Assembly (NCBI GenBank): GCA_023512835.1
Contig: CM042084.1
Location: 54,105,031 to 54,169,030 of the forward strand
Origin: Taxillus chinensis
Taxonomy: Eukaryota; Streptophyta; Magnoliopsida; Santalales; Loranthaceae
DNA length: 64,000 nucleotides
Direction: 5' to 3'
Below the pieces are notes generated by a model, which saw only the letters and a list, made by a program, of their open reading frames with translations, did no database searches and was not told the origin of the DNA. Positions 15,001-30,000 of the stretch are shown here, in pieces. The position numbers and the translations under genes are program-made. The first letter of the stretch is position 1; every line of letters begins with the position of its first letter.

Positions 15001-18000
15001 CGGACTGAAACATAAGGCAATGGTGTTTGGCATACGGACATGACTCACAATTTAAAGAAAACACATGACTAAACTGTGGACAAAGCTTCTTAAGCACAAG
15101 AAATAATGGATGACCCAACTTACAATGTTGTTTGAATGGAGATGTAACACCATAGCAAGAAAAAGACGGAGTGAGTGGGGTATCAAAGGCGTAGAGGCTT
15201 CCAGATTCATGTCTTTTACCAATAATCTTCTTCATCTTTAGATCCTGAAATAAACAATGATGAGGAAAAAAGGTAATGCAACAATTAAGATCACAAGTAA
15301 GCTGACATAGAATTACCTGTTATATGATCCATTTAGAAGATGAGGAAAGAAGACACTTTTTGAAATACCTAAATCAACAATAACAGTAACCAAAGGAGAA
15401 GAAGACTTCAGTGATTCGTGATACTGAGAAAACTTGGCAAATTCACCTACAGAGGTACAAACTATCAGTTGTGCATCCATAATTCCAAAACCATTACAGG
15501 CTGAGCCCGTTACTCAGGCAAAGTTAACCACAAATAAAACAACCCAAGATACAAAACAGATCACAGTCGACGTTAAAATAATGAAAACGGCGAGCCTAAT
15601 GTGAAAGACGAGATTGGGCAGAGGCGTCAATTATCAGAGACATCAATAAACAAACCAAAGCCGTTGATACGCCCTAACGGCTCCAACACAGAAGAAATAA
15701 CGGTAAGAGATGTTGCGGAGACGTAGGCAGAAATGTCAAATGCCATCGATGTCAGGCAGAGACGTCGCAGATACGTTGGTCGAGAGATTGGGCTGAGCTG
15801 GAATTGTCAAAGTCAGCATCGTCGAAGTCGTCGATGTCAAAGACGAAGGGGACGCAGTGGACGAAGGCTGACGAAGGCAACGATGGTATTATCGAACAAG
15901 GTCTTCATCGAAGACGTTGAGGTTGTTGTTGACGAAGCCTTGGTTTGGCATACTCGTCGAGGTCTGCATCATGGTCAATGTCGGCTACGAGCAAGGACGT
16001 CGTCTAAGATGTCGTTGACGGCTTTGAACTAGAACGTCATTGAAGATGTCGTCGGCTTTAAAAAGGAACATCATTTCGGAACGACGTTAAAAAACAGAGG
16101 ACTGTAACGTCGTTGAAAATGAAGATGTCGATAAAAAAAATCTAATTACGGATGCTCTGATAACATGATAACAATATAAGAAAAAAAATATTCTTATTTA
16201 CTTTGATACAATGTACAATATATGATTAGGTATATATACAAAGAGATAAAATTATTTTAGGATGATGATATTCCATTAATCACTCCAATCCCACTAATTG
16301 CTCTAACTGCTCCTAATTATAGTAACATATATATATAAGTCTTGTAATCTCTCAAATAAAAGAATAAGAATGATTTTTCCTATTTTTCAACTCAAACACT
16401 AACATGTAATTCTAGGTTTAGGTTTAATTATAGAGTGGTGTCGAATTGTAAGTTACCCCTGGACATTATGCTTACCCTACTTGTTGATATATTTTCATAA
16501 GTAATGATAGGAGATAACTACCAGTGCTATAATTGAGGATCGGATTTTCTTTCACTTGATGTATCACCTTTCTTGTTGTTTTAATATATTTGGATTTGTA
16601 CTTTTTGTATGCATTATTATTTTATGAATATGGGTATGTGGCAATTATATTATGTCGGTTATATGATACTTGTTTGAAACAGTGGTGATATTTGGTGTGT
16701 GTCCTTGTGATTTATTTATTTGCATTTCATTGAGAATATACGAAATGCCTCTAATGTATAATTGTACAGGGATAACAGGCTGATGACTCTCCATAGCTCT
16801 TATAGACAGAGTCGTTTGGCACCTCGATGTCGTATGTTCATGACAGTACCTGTAGTGTAATTCATATAGGTGTTTGTCATCCCTTCACCTTTTAGGTGTG
16901 GACATGGGGAGCGACTTATTCAATTTCAGGTTTTCTAAAATTGGAGGACATGACATTGCCAATGGAGAGGCAAGGGCAACGTCATTGGAGGAGAGGCTGG
17001 AAACAAATACAGCAATGGTGTCCTTGCTCAGGTGCGACAGAGTGATGGATGCTTCACTTGACAAACAATGCTTCTTATCTAGTGTTGAAGGGCTTGACTG
17101 GATAAAAGAGTGGCCAGCTAATAAATAAGGGAAATGATGTTGAGAAACAAATAGAGAAGGGATTGATCCAACAACTATGCCTGGAGACTTTAATTTTATT
17201 TTATAGATATTATGTCGGCTTTGATACAATATTATTTGGGAATAATTGGAGTATTTAATTTATTAGTGAATGGTAAACCTAAAACATAAGATACTAATAA
17301 ATTCCTACCGAGAACATGAGATGCTAGATATTCATCAAATCTTAGATCTTGGTTTTAGTATAGACTGGTATAAAAGAAAACTGAGCTAGCATTTGCCTTT
17401 CAAAAGGTAGGCATCTCTTATATATCAAAGCAAAAAAATCAGTTAGCTTTCCATAACCCTTCAACTCTCCACGCATGTGCATGTGACTGAGTGTTGCAAA
17501 AAAGGGGCCAGGTCTGTGTGCACAATTGTGACAATTGCGAGTAAGGGGTCAGGAGATACCTGATAGCAGCCTCCTTGCTTGCTATAAGAAGGGTGTAGAA
17601 ATGCCTGAAGAAGTAAGCCTTTATGTATAAATTGATACCCAAGTGAGGTTTCAAGGGCAGCAATGTCCATGAATGTAGTAAGTGGGATGTAGTTGGAGCT
17701 AACCAAGCAAACATCAATTACTTCTGCACCATCAAACTCCACTTCTATGCCAATCCATCGAAGAAATGCGGAGGTAGTTTTGAACCCACAGTCAACTATA
17801 AATGCCCCAACCAGTGCTTCAACCACATCAGCAATTGTTTTCTTATGCAACCAATGGTGGCCCTTACTACATCTGACTTTGCTATCAGCATGATCCTGTG
17901 TGCTACATGAATAATGACCATGAATGGTTACCTGTGATTCTGTCTCACAGATTATTGGGCAGGGACGACCAAAGGCAAAAAACTGGCAGGGATCAAATGG

Positions 18001-21000
18001 TTGGTCCCGTATGTACACCTGAAACAAGAAGTATCCATAGGCCAGCTAACAAATTTTAAAATTTTTAATCAGATAGGAAAAACAAAGCCTCAATGATGCA
18101 TGAATCTGATACTTCAATCAGATAAATGTTAATACTTTTTAATAAAAAAAGTTGAAGATAATTTATTTAGGGAGAATATCCATGATTATTGAAGTCGATA
18201 ACTCAATCTATCCTCTCGGAATTATTAATCCCTTGCAATCAAAATATGGGCATAACTCCATTTATAACCTTTCCCACCGCTATTGTAATGATATGGTATA
18301 ATTATTGAGATATTGTGGGATACAATATAATTAAATTTGATATCCTAATATCTATATTATCATAGATAGTTTCATCTCTTTGTATATATACCTAGCCTTG
18401 TATTTATGAAGACATCAATAAAATAATATCATTCTCATTTATACCACCCATAATGCCTTCACACACTGACATAGTGTTTTTATGCTTTATAAAGTGTGAC
18501 TTTTGCACAACCTACTACATTCAGTATTTAACTTTTTCAAAGACGACAAAACATATGCTTACACCATCTGCAATATACACTCGCTATGGATTAACTAACA
18601 ATATGGATTTAAATTATGCATTACAACTTCTAATAGGCTTCTTGGAGGTTGGGTGAGGGGAAAATCAAAATGGTGAGAATACGATGTCCATTTGTTTTTA
18701 GCAAGTAACTCTTATTTATTCTTGCTCTATATTCTTCATTTAGTGTCTGTTTGGTAAGCAGTAATGAATGGTGAGAATCGAATCATTAATGAAATAAGAT
18801 TACCATGGAAATAAAAATGAAATTTCAGCATTTTTATGCAAGGTTTGGTATGAAAACAAATAAAATGATTATTTATTTGTAATTACTCAAATATCTTACT
18901 CATTAAATGATTTAAGAAATTTAAAAAAAAAACTATTCTCCTCCCAGATTCCCTCCCAAATCAGATCTGGATCTGGTCAATGCCTTCAATCCTCCCCTGC
19001 TCAACGGAAATGACTTACAGTGATGGCATCACAATCGAGCATCGATGGATGCATGCTCCAGTGGCAAAGGCAATGGCCTCATGGTCGACATTGACATCTA
19101 CAGTGATCACATAGATCCAGCAGCACCAGCATAGTGGTAGCAAAAAAGAAAATGATGACAACCAACCTCTAGCTCTCTCTTTTTGACAATGGTTATATCT
19201 TGGATGAGTAATGGTTGAAGATAAGGGAAACATTTACATTTGATTCCCATGGCAATGAGAATGAGTTAAACTCTGGTTCATGGGGGGAATTAAACAGTGG
19301 GTTTTTGTGGGAATCTCAATCCCATGGGAATGATCCATTCCCATAGAATTGTCCTAGTAAGCACTGAATGTTCCAAATACTTCAAATATGTAAATGACAT
19401 GGCCAAAGGCAGAGAACTGATTTTTAAAATAGTGATTATATGACAATTAGGAAGTTGAGGAAGAGTTATACCCTACAAAAAAAAAACTATTTTGCCAGTA
19501 AACAAAACGTTTTGCACAAAAAAGATTATTTTGTACCTGTAAACCTCTCCTAGTTGCCAGCTTCAATAGATTCGAATTGCTTACAGCATTAGAACGTCTC
19601 CTTGTCAGTTCACCTTCATCCAAGGAACCATGTAAAAGAAACAGGCGTCGTCCAACTGAAAATTTGAGGAAGGCATCACCAAGTATTTCAAGCCTTTCAA
19701 GGGAAAAGCGCTCTTGACACTTTTCAGTGGTAAGTGCTTCCAGAATCTAATAAATAAATTTAAATATGCAGAGATTTAATAATAATGTAAATTAATATAA
19801 ACATCTCATCAGCAAATATGACAACTGTAAGTAACTAGTCTATGTCTAGGAAACTCAAAAGCAGTAACATATTACGATAATCTGACCCTGTTAGCAGTAA
19901 CATCAGCTCCCTCAGGGAATGAACTAGATAACAACTGCTTTAATTCAATGGCCACAAGAATGTTTTCCAATCGATGCATAATTGATGGAAGCAGAGAGAT
20001 TGAACTTCCAATGTCTTTGGAAAAGCCGAAAATCTTCAACTGACAAAGCTCAGGAGGCATGTCAATAAAATGCTCCTCAAGTTCAACAGATTCTGCATTG
20101 GACATTGAAAATGTATACATAAGATAACAAAATTTTGAGACAAGGATGATAGTGACAAGACATAAGTGATTCTAAATAAATTCTTCATAAAAAAAAAAAG
20201 TACTCATCGAATGTTTATATGGAAAATATTATACTCTTGGGTGCAATGTTTGACTGACCATCAAAATTGAAAAAACAATTAACTCAGGGATAATTACAAT
20301 CTTCCTCCTACCTACCTTTAGCAAGTAGGGTATTATTTCATGCAAAGTGATGTGCCCCATTAACTCTGTTTATTGGGATTTAAAATTAGTGAGAAAAATT
20401 GGTTCTAAAATTTTATTGATCTTTTTTTAAATCACCTCCTAAAGTTTACTCAAGCTTCTTTTTTATGCAACCATTCATCTTTACTTCCATTCCACCTTAA
20501 TGGGTACGTGTATCTCATTTTTTTAGGTTTCCGTGGTATTCATGATTGTGGAATTGTTTTTGTATTTATGAAATCTCATTTAGAGTACGTGTATGAATTA
20601 CAAAAAGTGATTTTATAGATTGCTTTGGACTTTAGACATATGACTGTGTTAGGATCAAGTTGGTGTGGAGGTATAATCAGCTCATTATTGTTGCATAAAT
20701 TGAATTCTTTTGTTGGACAATAATACCTTTGTTCATTCTTGTGCATTACAATACTTGAACTTTTTTTGTTGGTTTATGCATAAAATATTTTCAGGGTGTT
20801 GTGACTAGGAAAATTACTAGACGATTCATTTATTATTATATGCCTATATAAAGAAAGGAAAACAGTATGGACCAACTATCCATACCATTTGGGCATGTTA
20901 ACTATCCATACAATTTGGCTCACTAGGTTAAATGTTAGTACGAATGAAAAAAAGTAACCCATCTTGAAGAGTGGAACGAGTAATCAAATCATTGTATTTA

Positions 21001-24000
21001 TGTACTCGCACTTCATTGGTTATGAAATACATACTTCCTCTTTTTATAAATATGGTATCTAAGCACAAGGTATTTAACAAAAGATTACTACTTCTAGTAT
21101 CCAATATTACTCCTTAAAAATGGTTTACTTATTTTTCAGGGTTAATCATCCTGAAAAAAAAAAATAAGAACAATTATTGCTGGACACAAACTAACAAATG
21201 CGAGAACAAATAAAGGCTAAATAAATGAGAAAATTTAGGATAACTTAGGAACAATACCTTTTTTCATAACGTTAAAAATGAAAATGGGACAAGTAATTCT
21301 GTGGGACTAATATAGATTGACTTATAGATTAAAGTTATAATGAAGTCCAATAAAAAATTGAGATTCTAGGTCGAACATCAACACAAAAAAAAAATTACCT
21401 GAATTCCCACTCTTTCGGTCACATAGCAAGTTGTGGAGATTAAAAAGTATTTTCCCACGCAAAAGTGGTTGCTCAGGGTATTTAAGATGAATCCCAAACC
21501 TGATGTGCAGCGGCTATATATTAAAAAATTCCTCTAAATTATCAAAGGAATAAATAATTGTATTATTTCAGAGCTGCAATACAATTGAAAAATGACATAC
21601 AAACTTGTTATTCATAATTAAAGATTCTTGCATTATGTAAAAACTGCTGCATTAACAAACTTATTTGTCACAATGCCAAATTAAAATACGAAATTAGCAC
21701 TCCACTACAAGAGAAAATGGGAAAGGATATTTTACCCAGCACCAACCTGTCAGTCAAATGGCTCATATGACTTGAAGCGCTTGAATCTTTAAACGGGCTG
21801 TATCCATTAATTCCTTTAACAATGCTTGTGACAAATACAAAAACATTTTTGTGTGAGGCATAAACTACACTATTCTCAATATCACTAGCACTCATGTGGC
21901 CATTAGCAAGATACAAAAGATCATCTGAAGGAGTATTTTCTTTGTGTACAGGTTCAGTCGGAGGCCTGAAAATTGGTGACGATAAGCACCTTCTAATGAT
22001 TTGCCAGTCTACAACTAGTACATCTTCATAATCATGCAAAGCTAAAGGGAGTAAGAGATAAAATGTTCCAGCGCTTGATTTACAAAAATCAATATTTCCC
22101 AAGAGAACATAATCAGAGACAAATTCTGATCGGTCAAGGATAATCTTGAGAAACATTTCTTGAAAATTTTCTGCCAGCAGAATCTGTAAGATTATAAACA
22201 CAAATGTTTTAAAAGTTGAAATATAAAGGCATTCAGTTGGCATAGTATGTGACATTAAATTAGTTTGCATAATATGCACAGTACGTGATTCTTTAGCACA
22301 CAGTTTATCAAGAGGATCCATTGCATAATATTAAAGCTTTTCGTGCAAACTCTTCTAAGATATGCACTATACACACTTACTAAGCAATGTTATCATGTTC
22401 CCCTCATTTAACAGGAAATATACTTTAGAAGTTACAACATCCTTTACAAGCGGGCAGTTTATCAATACGAACTGATGATGCACAAGTACAGAAAGTAGGG
22501 TTATAACTTATATATGAGATGTACCTCCTCATTGTTAAATTCATCAACTCCTAAATAAACAAACTTCGTCATTACAGATCTCTTATGAGCCAGATGAAGA
22601 TCGAGTTCCATTTTCTCAGCCTCCTCGGGAAGAGGTGTTTTGACAAAGAGACCAAATTTTTTATAATTCCTGTCTTCAGGCATTGGGTTGAAAACTATAT
22701 AATAAGAATACAAACGATTAATATTGTCCACGTTGCTCCATGGTTCTTTCAATGCGGCAGGTAGCAGCATTGCATGTAGCTCCCCCCCGTGAGTCATCAT
22801 CTGCAAAAAAGGACATAAACAAATGGATAAAACTAAAATAAAAGAGTGATTTTTTAAAAAATGGGGTGGAACTAGCCTTCACAGCTCTCAGAATCAGAGT
22901 ACTCTAGGTCCATTCTCTGTTGATTTTTATCTTTTTGAGAAGGCAATAGGGTGTCCCCAAGGGCACCCAGCATATGCAATTCTCTAATTGCTTTCAGACA
23001 AGCATCTTTTTTAGCAGCTTCCATTGAAGACTTCGGTGAACTGACAATCTCATATATTGGAGCATTTGAAGGTAAAATTATGTGGCAGACAATTGCTCCT
23101 GAATCATCGAAGTAGGAGAATCTTGGCTTCGGATCATAAAACCTAGAAAAATATATCAATCCTTGAATTCCTATATCATTGGATGAAACAAAAGTAAAAA
23201 TTAGAATAAGACATACTCATCATGTGGAAGTTTTGAACAATATCGGTGGAATAACGAAATACTATAGACAGAGCTGGTACAAGCACCAGAAGAATCAACT
23301 TTATAGACACATTCCTCATAACAGTCAAATACTTCATTAGATGTTCTCAAAGTGATTTCTGTGTTCATCTGATCTTCAGCTCGTCTAAAACTCTCTATCA
23401 AATCTGACTCCTCTGGCTTGCCACTGCATAATGAACAAAAGCTATCACTATTAAAAGTAAAACAATAGGAACTGATTGGATGAACGTAGTTAAAAATTAA
23501 GCCTTAGGAAATGACCTGTTTATCAGGAAAACATATTCAGACTGAGGCATTCGTGCACGGCCTCTCGATTGAATAAAACTTGAAACAGTTTCTGGAAGGT
23601 CAAAACGTACCACAAGGCAGCATGTTTGAATATCAAGGCCCTCTTCACCCACTTTAGTTGCAAAAAGTAGATTCAACTGCAAAGCAGTAACAGAGATAAA
23701 TTCAATACTCACCTCAATCATATTGATCAGAAAGGAAAAAGATAATTATGGATTCTAAGCATTTCACATTATGGTTAGAAGTTAGAACACTTTGGAGCCC
23801 TTTTCAATCTGCCCATGCCTTATTGATGCACATGATGGGCTCCCAACCACCACCCGCTGCCCATACCCTCCTGACCAGAGTATGGTCGTATCTCCGAAAA
23901 TTCTGCATAGTATTCATTTTAATTAAAACGAGCTATTGGAATGCTGATCCAGGGAATGACGCTGATTATTTTATTCAAAAATTGTCAAAAGTTAGGCGGA

Positions 24001-27000
24001 CATGTTTTATTTAAATAAAGGAGATTGGCAATGAAAGAAAGAGGACGGGAGGATTTATTTTTTTATTTTTTTGAGTTTAAGGGACTGAGAAGTCTGAGTA
24101 TCAGGAAATCGGAACTGCTATAAGGGTTTTGATTTACATTATGATAAACATGATTCCTTGGTTTGGTTTATCTCATATTACGAGCTAAACCCCTTTTATC
24201 ATTGGGGAAAAGATATAAATTTTCTTGAATTATGCTTACTTCTGATGTTTGAATGAGTTCATTCCTTTATAAAATATGTTTGTGTTATCTTCAATCTAAA
24301 TACTTTTGAATGGATTGGCCCCCAATCAATCGATCTTAATCTTACTTATCTTCCAAAAGAAGAGATCTGAGGTGGAACTAAGGTAATACAGTATAGGGAA
24401 TTACAAAAGAGTTCGAAAATACTTGTAATGAACTATACAGTGTTAGCAATCACATTAGTGCACTCAAAAACATAAATATAAGAGGTTGAAAGACGTATTC
24501 ATGTGATTGAATCTCAAGTCATTCTGTTAGACTAGGTGAAGGACAATCTAGTTTGCCGAGATAGAGTAGTGTTCATCAAATAAAGATACGAGTATGTGGA
24601 GTTAGCAGTGATTACTGGCATATCAAAAGGGATGTAAACTCATAAAAACATAACAGTAGTAAGGTGAAATCAGAACCCCTAGGAGCCTTAACCCATTGTG
24701 TGAACTGTTGTCCAAGATTGCTATGTTCTTTCCCTAGCATTTTATTTGTTTGTTCATTAAATTTCGATGAATCATGCTTTCACATCTAATTTGCTAGATA
24801 AAACTAAACCTATCAATTTTAGTATTTAATACGTTAAGCTACTTTCCATGTGGATTCAATATACATACTTCACGGTACACTATACGATCCGTATACTTGT
24901 GGTATAAAATAGTTGATCCAAAAATCACTATCAATCACACCAAGGTATTAACTGTTTCTGTCGATCTCCATCGTTACTGCTAGATGATCGAATAACAAGG
25001 GCAGATACATCCAATGTTGAGGTAGGTAGTCCCTTAGATGATGTTAGATGATCTCCAACATCACTTTTTCCTTATTTTCTTCACACCTAACCTCTTAGAA
25101 AGCCTCCCTAAGACTAGGCAGTGATTTTGTGCCTATGATTCGACCTGGAACATCATCTGCTACACCCTGAGAAAAACTTGAACGACCTTTTTTGTTCAAC
25201 AATCTCGTTGTATATTGTTGCATCTTTCCATGAGTCAGTCTTGAATAAGTCAAGTTGCTGCCAATACATACTGAGTAAGAGATTGCTCTCCTTGGCAGAA
25301 ATAATGAAGTACTGATTAAAGTTGAAACAGCTCAGAAGTATTTTCAAAGCTGGAGTATGCCTCTTTGGCTGCATCCCATATTTCTTTTGCAATCCCAAAA
25401 AGTAAGAAATTTTCACCTATTTCATTGTCCATGGATTTGATAAGCCATGACGTGATCATACTATTTTCAATCTTCCACTTTCTCGAACCTGGATCAGTTG
25501 TCTCTAGCATGGTTACTGCTCCGGTGAGATAGTCATCTTTTCTCTTACCACTAATGAGCAACAAAACAAAACTACTGCAAATAATTATGGCCATTTAATT
25601 TGTGTCCTGTGATAAGAATAGAAGGATCATTGCCACCAAGGTTTGGAATTTCTGAACTGCCTCCTGATTCTACAACTGTGATGTTGGATGTTTGCGATGA
25701 AGCCATTCCGTATTTTGTCATTCTTCAAACATTGTGACGATAAAGATGAATGAGAAAATGAAGATGAAGGGCTGGAAAGATGATAGGAACCCGAACAAGA
25801 GTAATTTTATTGGTAGACAAAAAATAAAATAAAACAGAGTAGTTGGTATGCAGTTTGAGAGACAATCCTCTCTCCCAATATAATTATATTTTCATTGCAT
25901 TTTTCTCAAAATCAAGCATATATTCACTCACACCCTAATACCTTATTTATAGCCAATTCCTCGAATTCAAATTCAAACATAATAAATAGAAAATCCTCAT
26001 GTTCAAAAACAATAAATAGACAACCCAAAACCCCCAAATTCAAATTCAAACACAATAAAAAAACTCCCAAATTCAAATTCAAACATAATAAAATGACAAT
26101 CCTACCCTCTTACCTTGCATCTAATATAGGTTTGCATGGGTTTGGGCCCACCATTACTCCTCCCAAGAAGACACGTTGTCCATAAGGTGGAATGAAGGGA
26201 ACTGCTCATCAATCACATCAAGCAATTCCCATGTGGCTTCCTAGCAGGGTAAATCTTTCCACCGAATTAACACCTCTGTCTTGTTGGTGGGCCTGTCGGA
26301 CTTGGGCACATGCCTTCAAGAAAAGCGGACTCCAACAGAATCACCATACCCTCGGTTAATGTAAATGGCAACAACGGGGAGGGTGGATGGTCGCCAATAA
26401 CCTGACACAACCGAGGCACATGAAACACAAATCTGCTAGATAATTTCATACAGCCCAAAATAGCAAGGGGATAGCTTCTTATTCCATCGTCGCGCCACAA
26501 TCTATTGCCAATACAGCCATAGCTTCAAGTACACCCAGTCCCCGACTGCAAAATGGACATCCCTCCGATGCCCATCAATTTGCTTCATCATAATCTGCTA
26601 AGCGCGTGATAAGTGCCGCTTTAATTCAGCTAGGATACAATGTCTATCCATCAAGTACTCATCTACCAACATCACTGGAGTCTTTGGATGCCTATAATGT
26701 ACGAGATGAAGGGGTCCCACCCATATAAGATCTTGAAAGGAGTAATTTGGAAAGCAGTATGATATGAAATACTGTACCAATATTTTGTCCACGCCAACCA
26801 ACAGGCCAATTGCTTAGGAGCATCGAACACGAAACAACGCAAGTAGGTCTCCACACTTCGGTTGACGACCTCAGTTTGTCCGTTGGTTTGTAGATGATAC
26901 GCCGTGCTCTATTTTAGCACCATGCCCTATTGCTAGAACAATTCTCTCCAGAAATGGCTAAGAAAGACTCTATCCCAGTCTATCACGATGGACTCTGGAA

Positions 27001-30000
27001 TCCCATGTAACCGCACCACCTCGCGCACAAAGGCCGCGACAACGTTCACTGCCATATATGGTGATACAAGTGTGTGAAGTATGCATACTTACTCAGTCAG
27101 TCCACCACCACGAGAATAACTATAAAATCATCAGAGCATGGCAAACCCTCAATGAAATCTATTGGAAATCATAAGATTTGGTGAAGCTGCCAATTATAGT
27201 CTAAGTCTGGAAACTCAAAAATCCAAAAGTATCAGGATCATAGAGTTGAAGTTCAAAGAAAAGAAAACTATCACTGAGCATAATAGCTAACAACTCGTAG
27301 AGTTGAAGTCGCAGACAAAAAGTGACAGAACGTCAACTGACTCGAAGACCCGTAGAGTGCGAAACTAAAGAGTCCCTAAAGATACCCTAATAGCAATTAA
27401 CAGAACATAAATTGATATGTAGACTCATAGACTCGTAGGGTCGAAGAGTTGAAATCACAAGCAGAATTTGTCAATTACAAATTGTATGGAGACTCGCAAA
27501 CTCGAAGGTCGAAGAGCCTAAATCTCACAATGTATACTGACAAAAGAAATCGTTACTGAGACTCGAAGAGTCGTAGACAGTTAATCGAAAGGAATTGTCA
27601 ACCCATAGATAAGACTAAGGGCCAATTTGACAATGCTTCTTGGAGGCTGCTTCTGCTTATAAAATAAGTAAAAACAATAAAATATGTTTGATAACTAAAA
27701 CAAAAGTGCTTATAAAAATTTTTTTGCTTTTTAAAAATAAAAAGCAGAAGCAATCCAAGGGTTGCTTTTTAGAAGCTGCTTTTTTAATAAGCAGTTTTTA
27801 AAATTTTAAAATAACAATATTATCCTTATTATTTTCCATCAATCGCAGCCTAATATGAAGCGTCTCTCACGATCTCTAGACACGGGAGAGATGCAGCGGG
27901 GATAGAGCTCTGGGACGGGGGATGAGTGGGGATGGGAGGAGGGAGCAAATGGGGGGGGTCCGACGGGGTGGGGAGCGAGAGGGGAGGCGGGGTGGGGATG
28001 GGGGGGAGGGAGGGGGGGGGGGGGCAAGGTGGGGATGGGGTGGGGTCGAAGGGGTGGAGGGCTAGGGCTGAGGGGAGTTGGGAAGGGAGGAGGAGAGTGT
28101 AGGTTTTTTTTAATTATAATAAAATAAAAAGGTTATTTATGTCTTTTATATTTTTAAAGTACTTTCATTTTTAGTTTACCAAACACTTATTAACTGCTTT
28201 TAAATTCTACGACACTTTTAAAATTATATTTTACCTAAAAGCATAGCATTACCAAACTAAGCCTAAGACCTATAGACTATAGAGGCAAAGTCATAGCTGA
28301 AGAGTCGGAGCCGTAGTGTCGTAGACTTCAAGAAACGAAGACAGTTTGCAATAACCTAGCAATGACAGGCTAAACAGTAAGCACTGAGAGTCTGAGACTC
28401 ATAGAGTCAAAGACTCGCAGGGTCGAAGACCCATCATATGTTCATAGACCAAAGTAACAGAAAGGTCGTAGAACAAATTAGCCCACCAAAGCAAACAGAC
28501 GAAGAAATAGAGTCAAAGACTTGCACCTATGACAAAAAGCACTGGCTATGTATGCTTTGCATAAGAGTCACTTGAATAATCGCTGGAGAGGGTCGAAGAC
28601 TTGAAGAGTCGAAGACTCACTAAACTAAACAGAGAGTGACTCATTAGACTTAAGCCAAACTGTAATCTGCCACCCTCGAAGACTCGAAGATATAGAGTCG
28701 AAGAACCACAGCTAGTAGTAACTCAATACGCTCGTTGAGAAGCCACTCTAAGCACCTCTGCGAAGGTCGCAGACTTGTAGAGTTGAAGACCGCATTATAG
28801 AGTGAGCCTGTTTTCATCTGAAAACTACTAGACTCGAAAACTCGTAGGAGCTAACGCTGTCAAAGCCCGAAGTATCATTGTAAAACTAAAATAAGGCTCG
28901 ACCCAAATCTACGAGGTAAATCTTCGAGTCATCACACCTTCAAGGCACATACCTTCGAGGCTAACTCACAACCCTAAGCATTCCACTTAGCGAAATCATC
29001 AGCTAGGGTTTATACAGTATGTCTGCGCCGTCCAGAGCGGTTGAGCCCATTTAATGTCGCATTAATGACTGTCAACTGCCATCAACGAATGAACGGCCAA
29101 GATCGACTGTATCAGTATGGGCATGCACCTAAGAAGCTTGGGCAACAGAACTGCCGAATCAGAGTAGATCAACTCATCCCCTGCACTTCTGCATTTTAAG
29201 TAGCGGAAAGTCAGACTGACGAGATGGACAACAAGGCACACGAGCACTATAACCTTAAAATATATCTCTCACGCACTTAACGACGAAAATATAAGTTAAT
29301 CTCTCTCTTAAAAAGTGAGAAACACACAGAACACAAGATATAGGATTCTGACATGCATTAAAGAATTAACTTTTGCAGAATCCAAGAGAGAGTTCCAACA
29401 CTAGAGAGAGAGACTAAGAGAGAACTTCTTTCAAGTGTTGTGCGCCGTGTTGATCAAAGGAACAAGAACAACATAGAATGATCAATTATACACTCTTGAA
29501 CAAACAGATCCAGTACAATCATTTAGTCTACTCTCAGCGGTGTTTATTCACAATCAACCACTATCTTATAACATTCCAAATGGAGTCAATCTTTCCATAT
29601 TGACATCCGTAGAAATATTCACTTCATATCTGAGGTCTGTCCCAGCTAGAGTATTAACTCTCATCTCATATTTGTTAGATAGTTAATAATCACTCCTATA
29701 CCATATTGATGTCTTCTCCATCAATATCCATAGCATAGTCAACTCTAAGAATTCATTCACCAGCTTGCAGTCTTGGCTTCAGCGAAAAGAGTCTATTCAT
29801 TCCCCCTCTAGACTCACTTCAGGACCTACAAAATCCATCATCACCTCCTCTCAAACCCGATCTGGCAGTACTAAAGGTTGTAACAATCCCCCCAAGGCTA
29901 AGGACATGCATTTATAACTGATAGTCCCTTGGAGACTAGAGGGGGGTGAATAGGCTCTTATCGAAACTCTTTCTAATCTCTTAAGACACAAACACTTATC

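Larger units (their letters stand above)
27191..29913 (+). mobile_element. LTR-like insertion with GACTCGAAGAGTC arrays
   Basis: Begins abruptly inside the gypsy integrase. Many copies of ACTCGTAGAGTCGAAGAC-like quasi-palindromes occupy 27290-27600 and 28270-28870. An AT-rich region with no ORF follows, then CTATTCATTCCCCCTCTAGA CTCACTTCAGGACCTACA (29792-29830), which resembles the end of the Sirevirus LTR at 35166 in the opposite orientation. I infer a plus-strand LTR of a related retroelement, with a MITE nested in it. No protein-coding part. Confidence 0.45.

Noticed and set aside
16874..17229. Open frames of 84 and 114 codons on opposite strands
   Set aside because: Overlapping antisense pair, no recognisable domain, no splice or start context; left as intron sequence.
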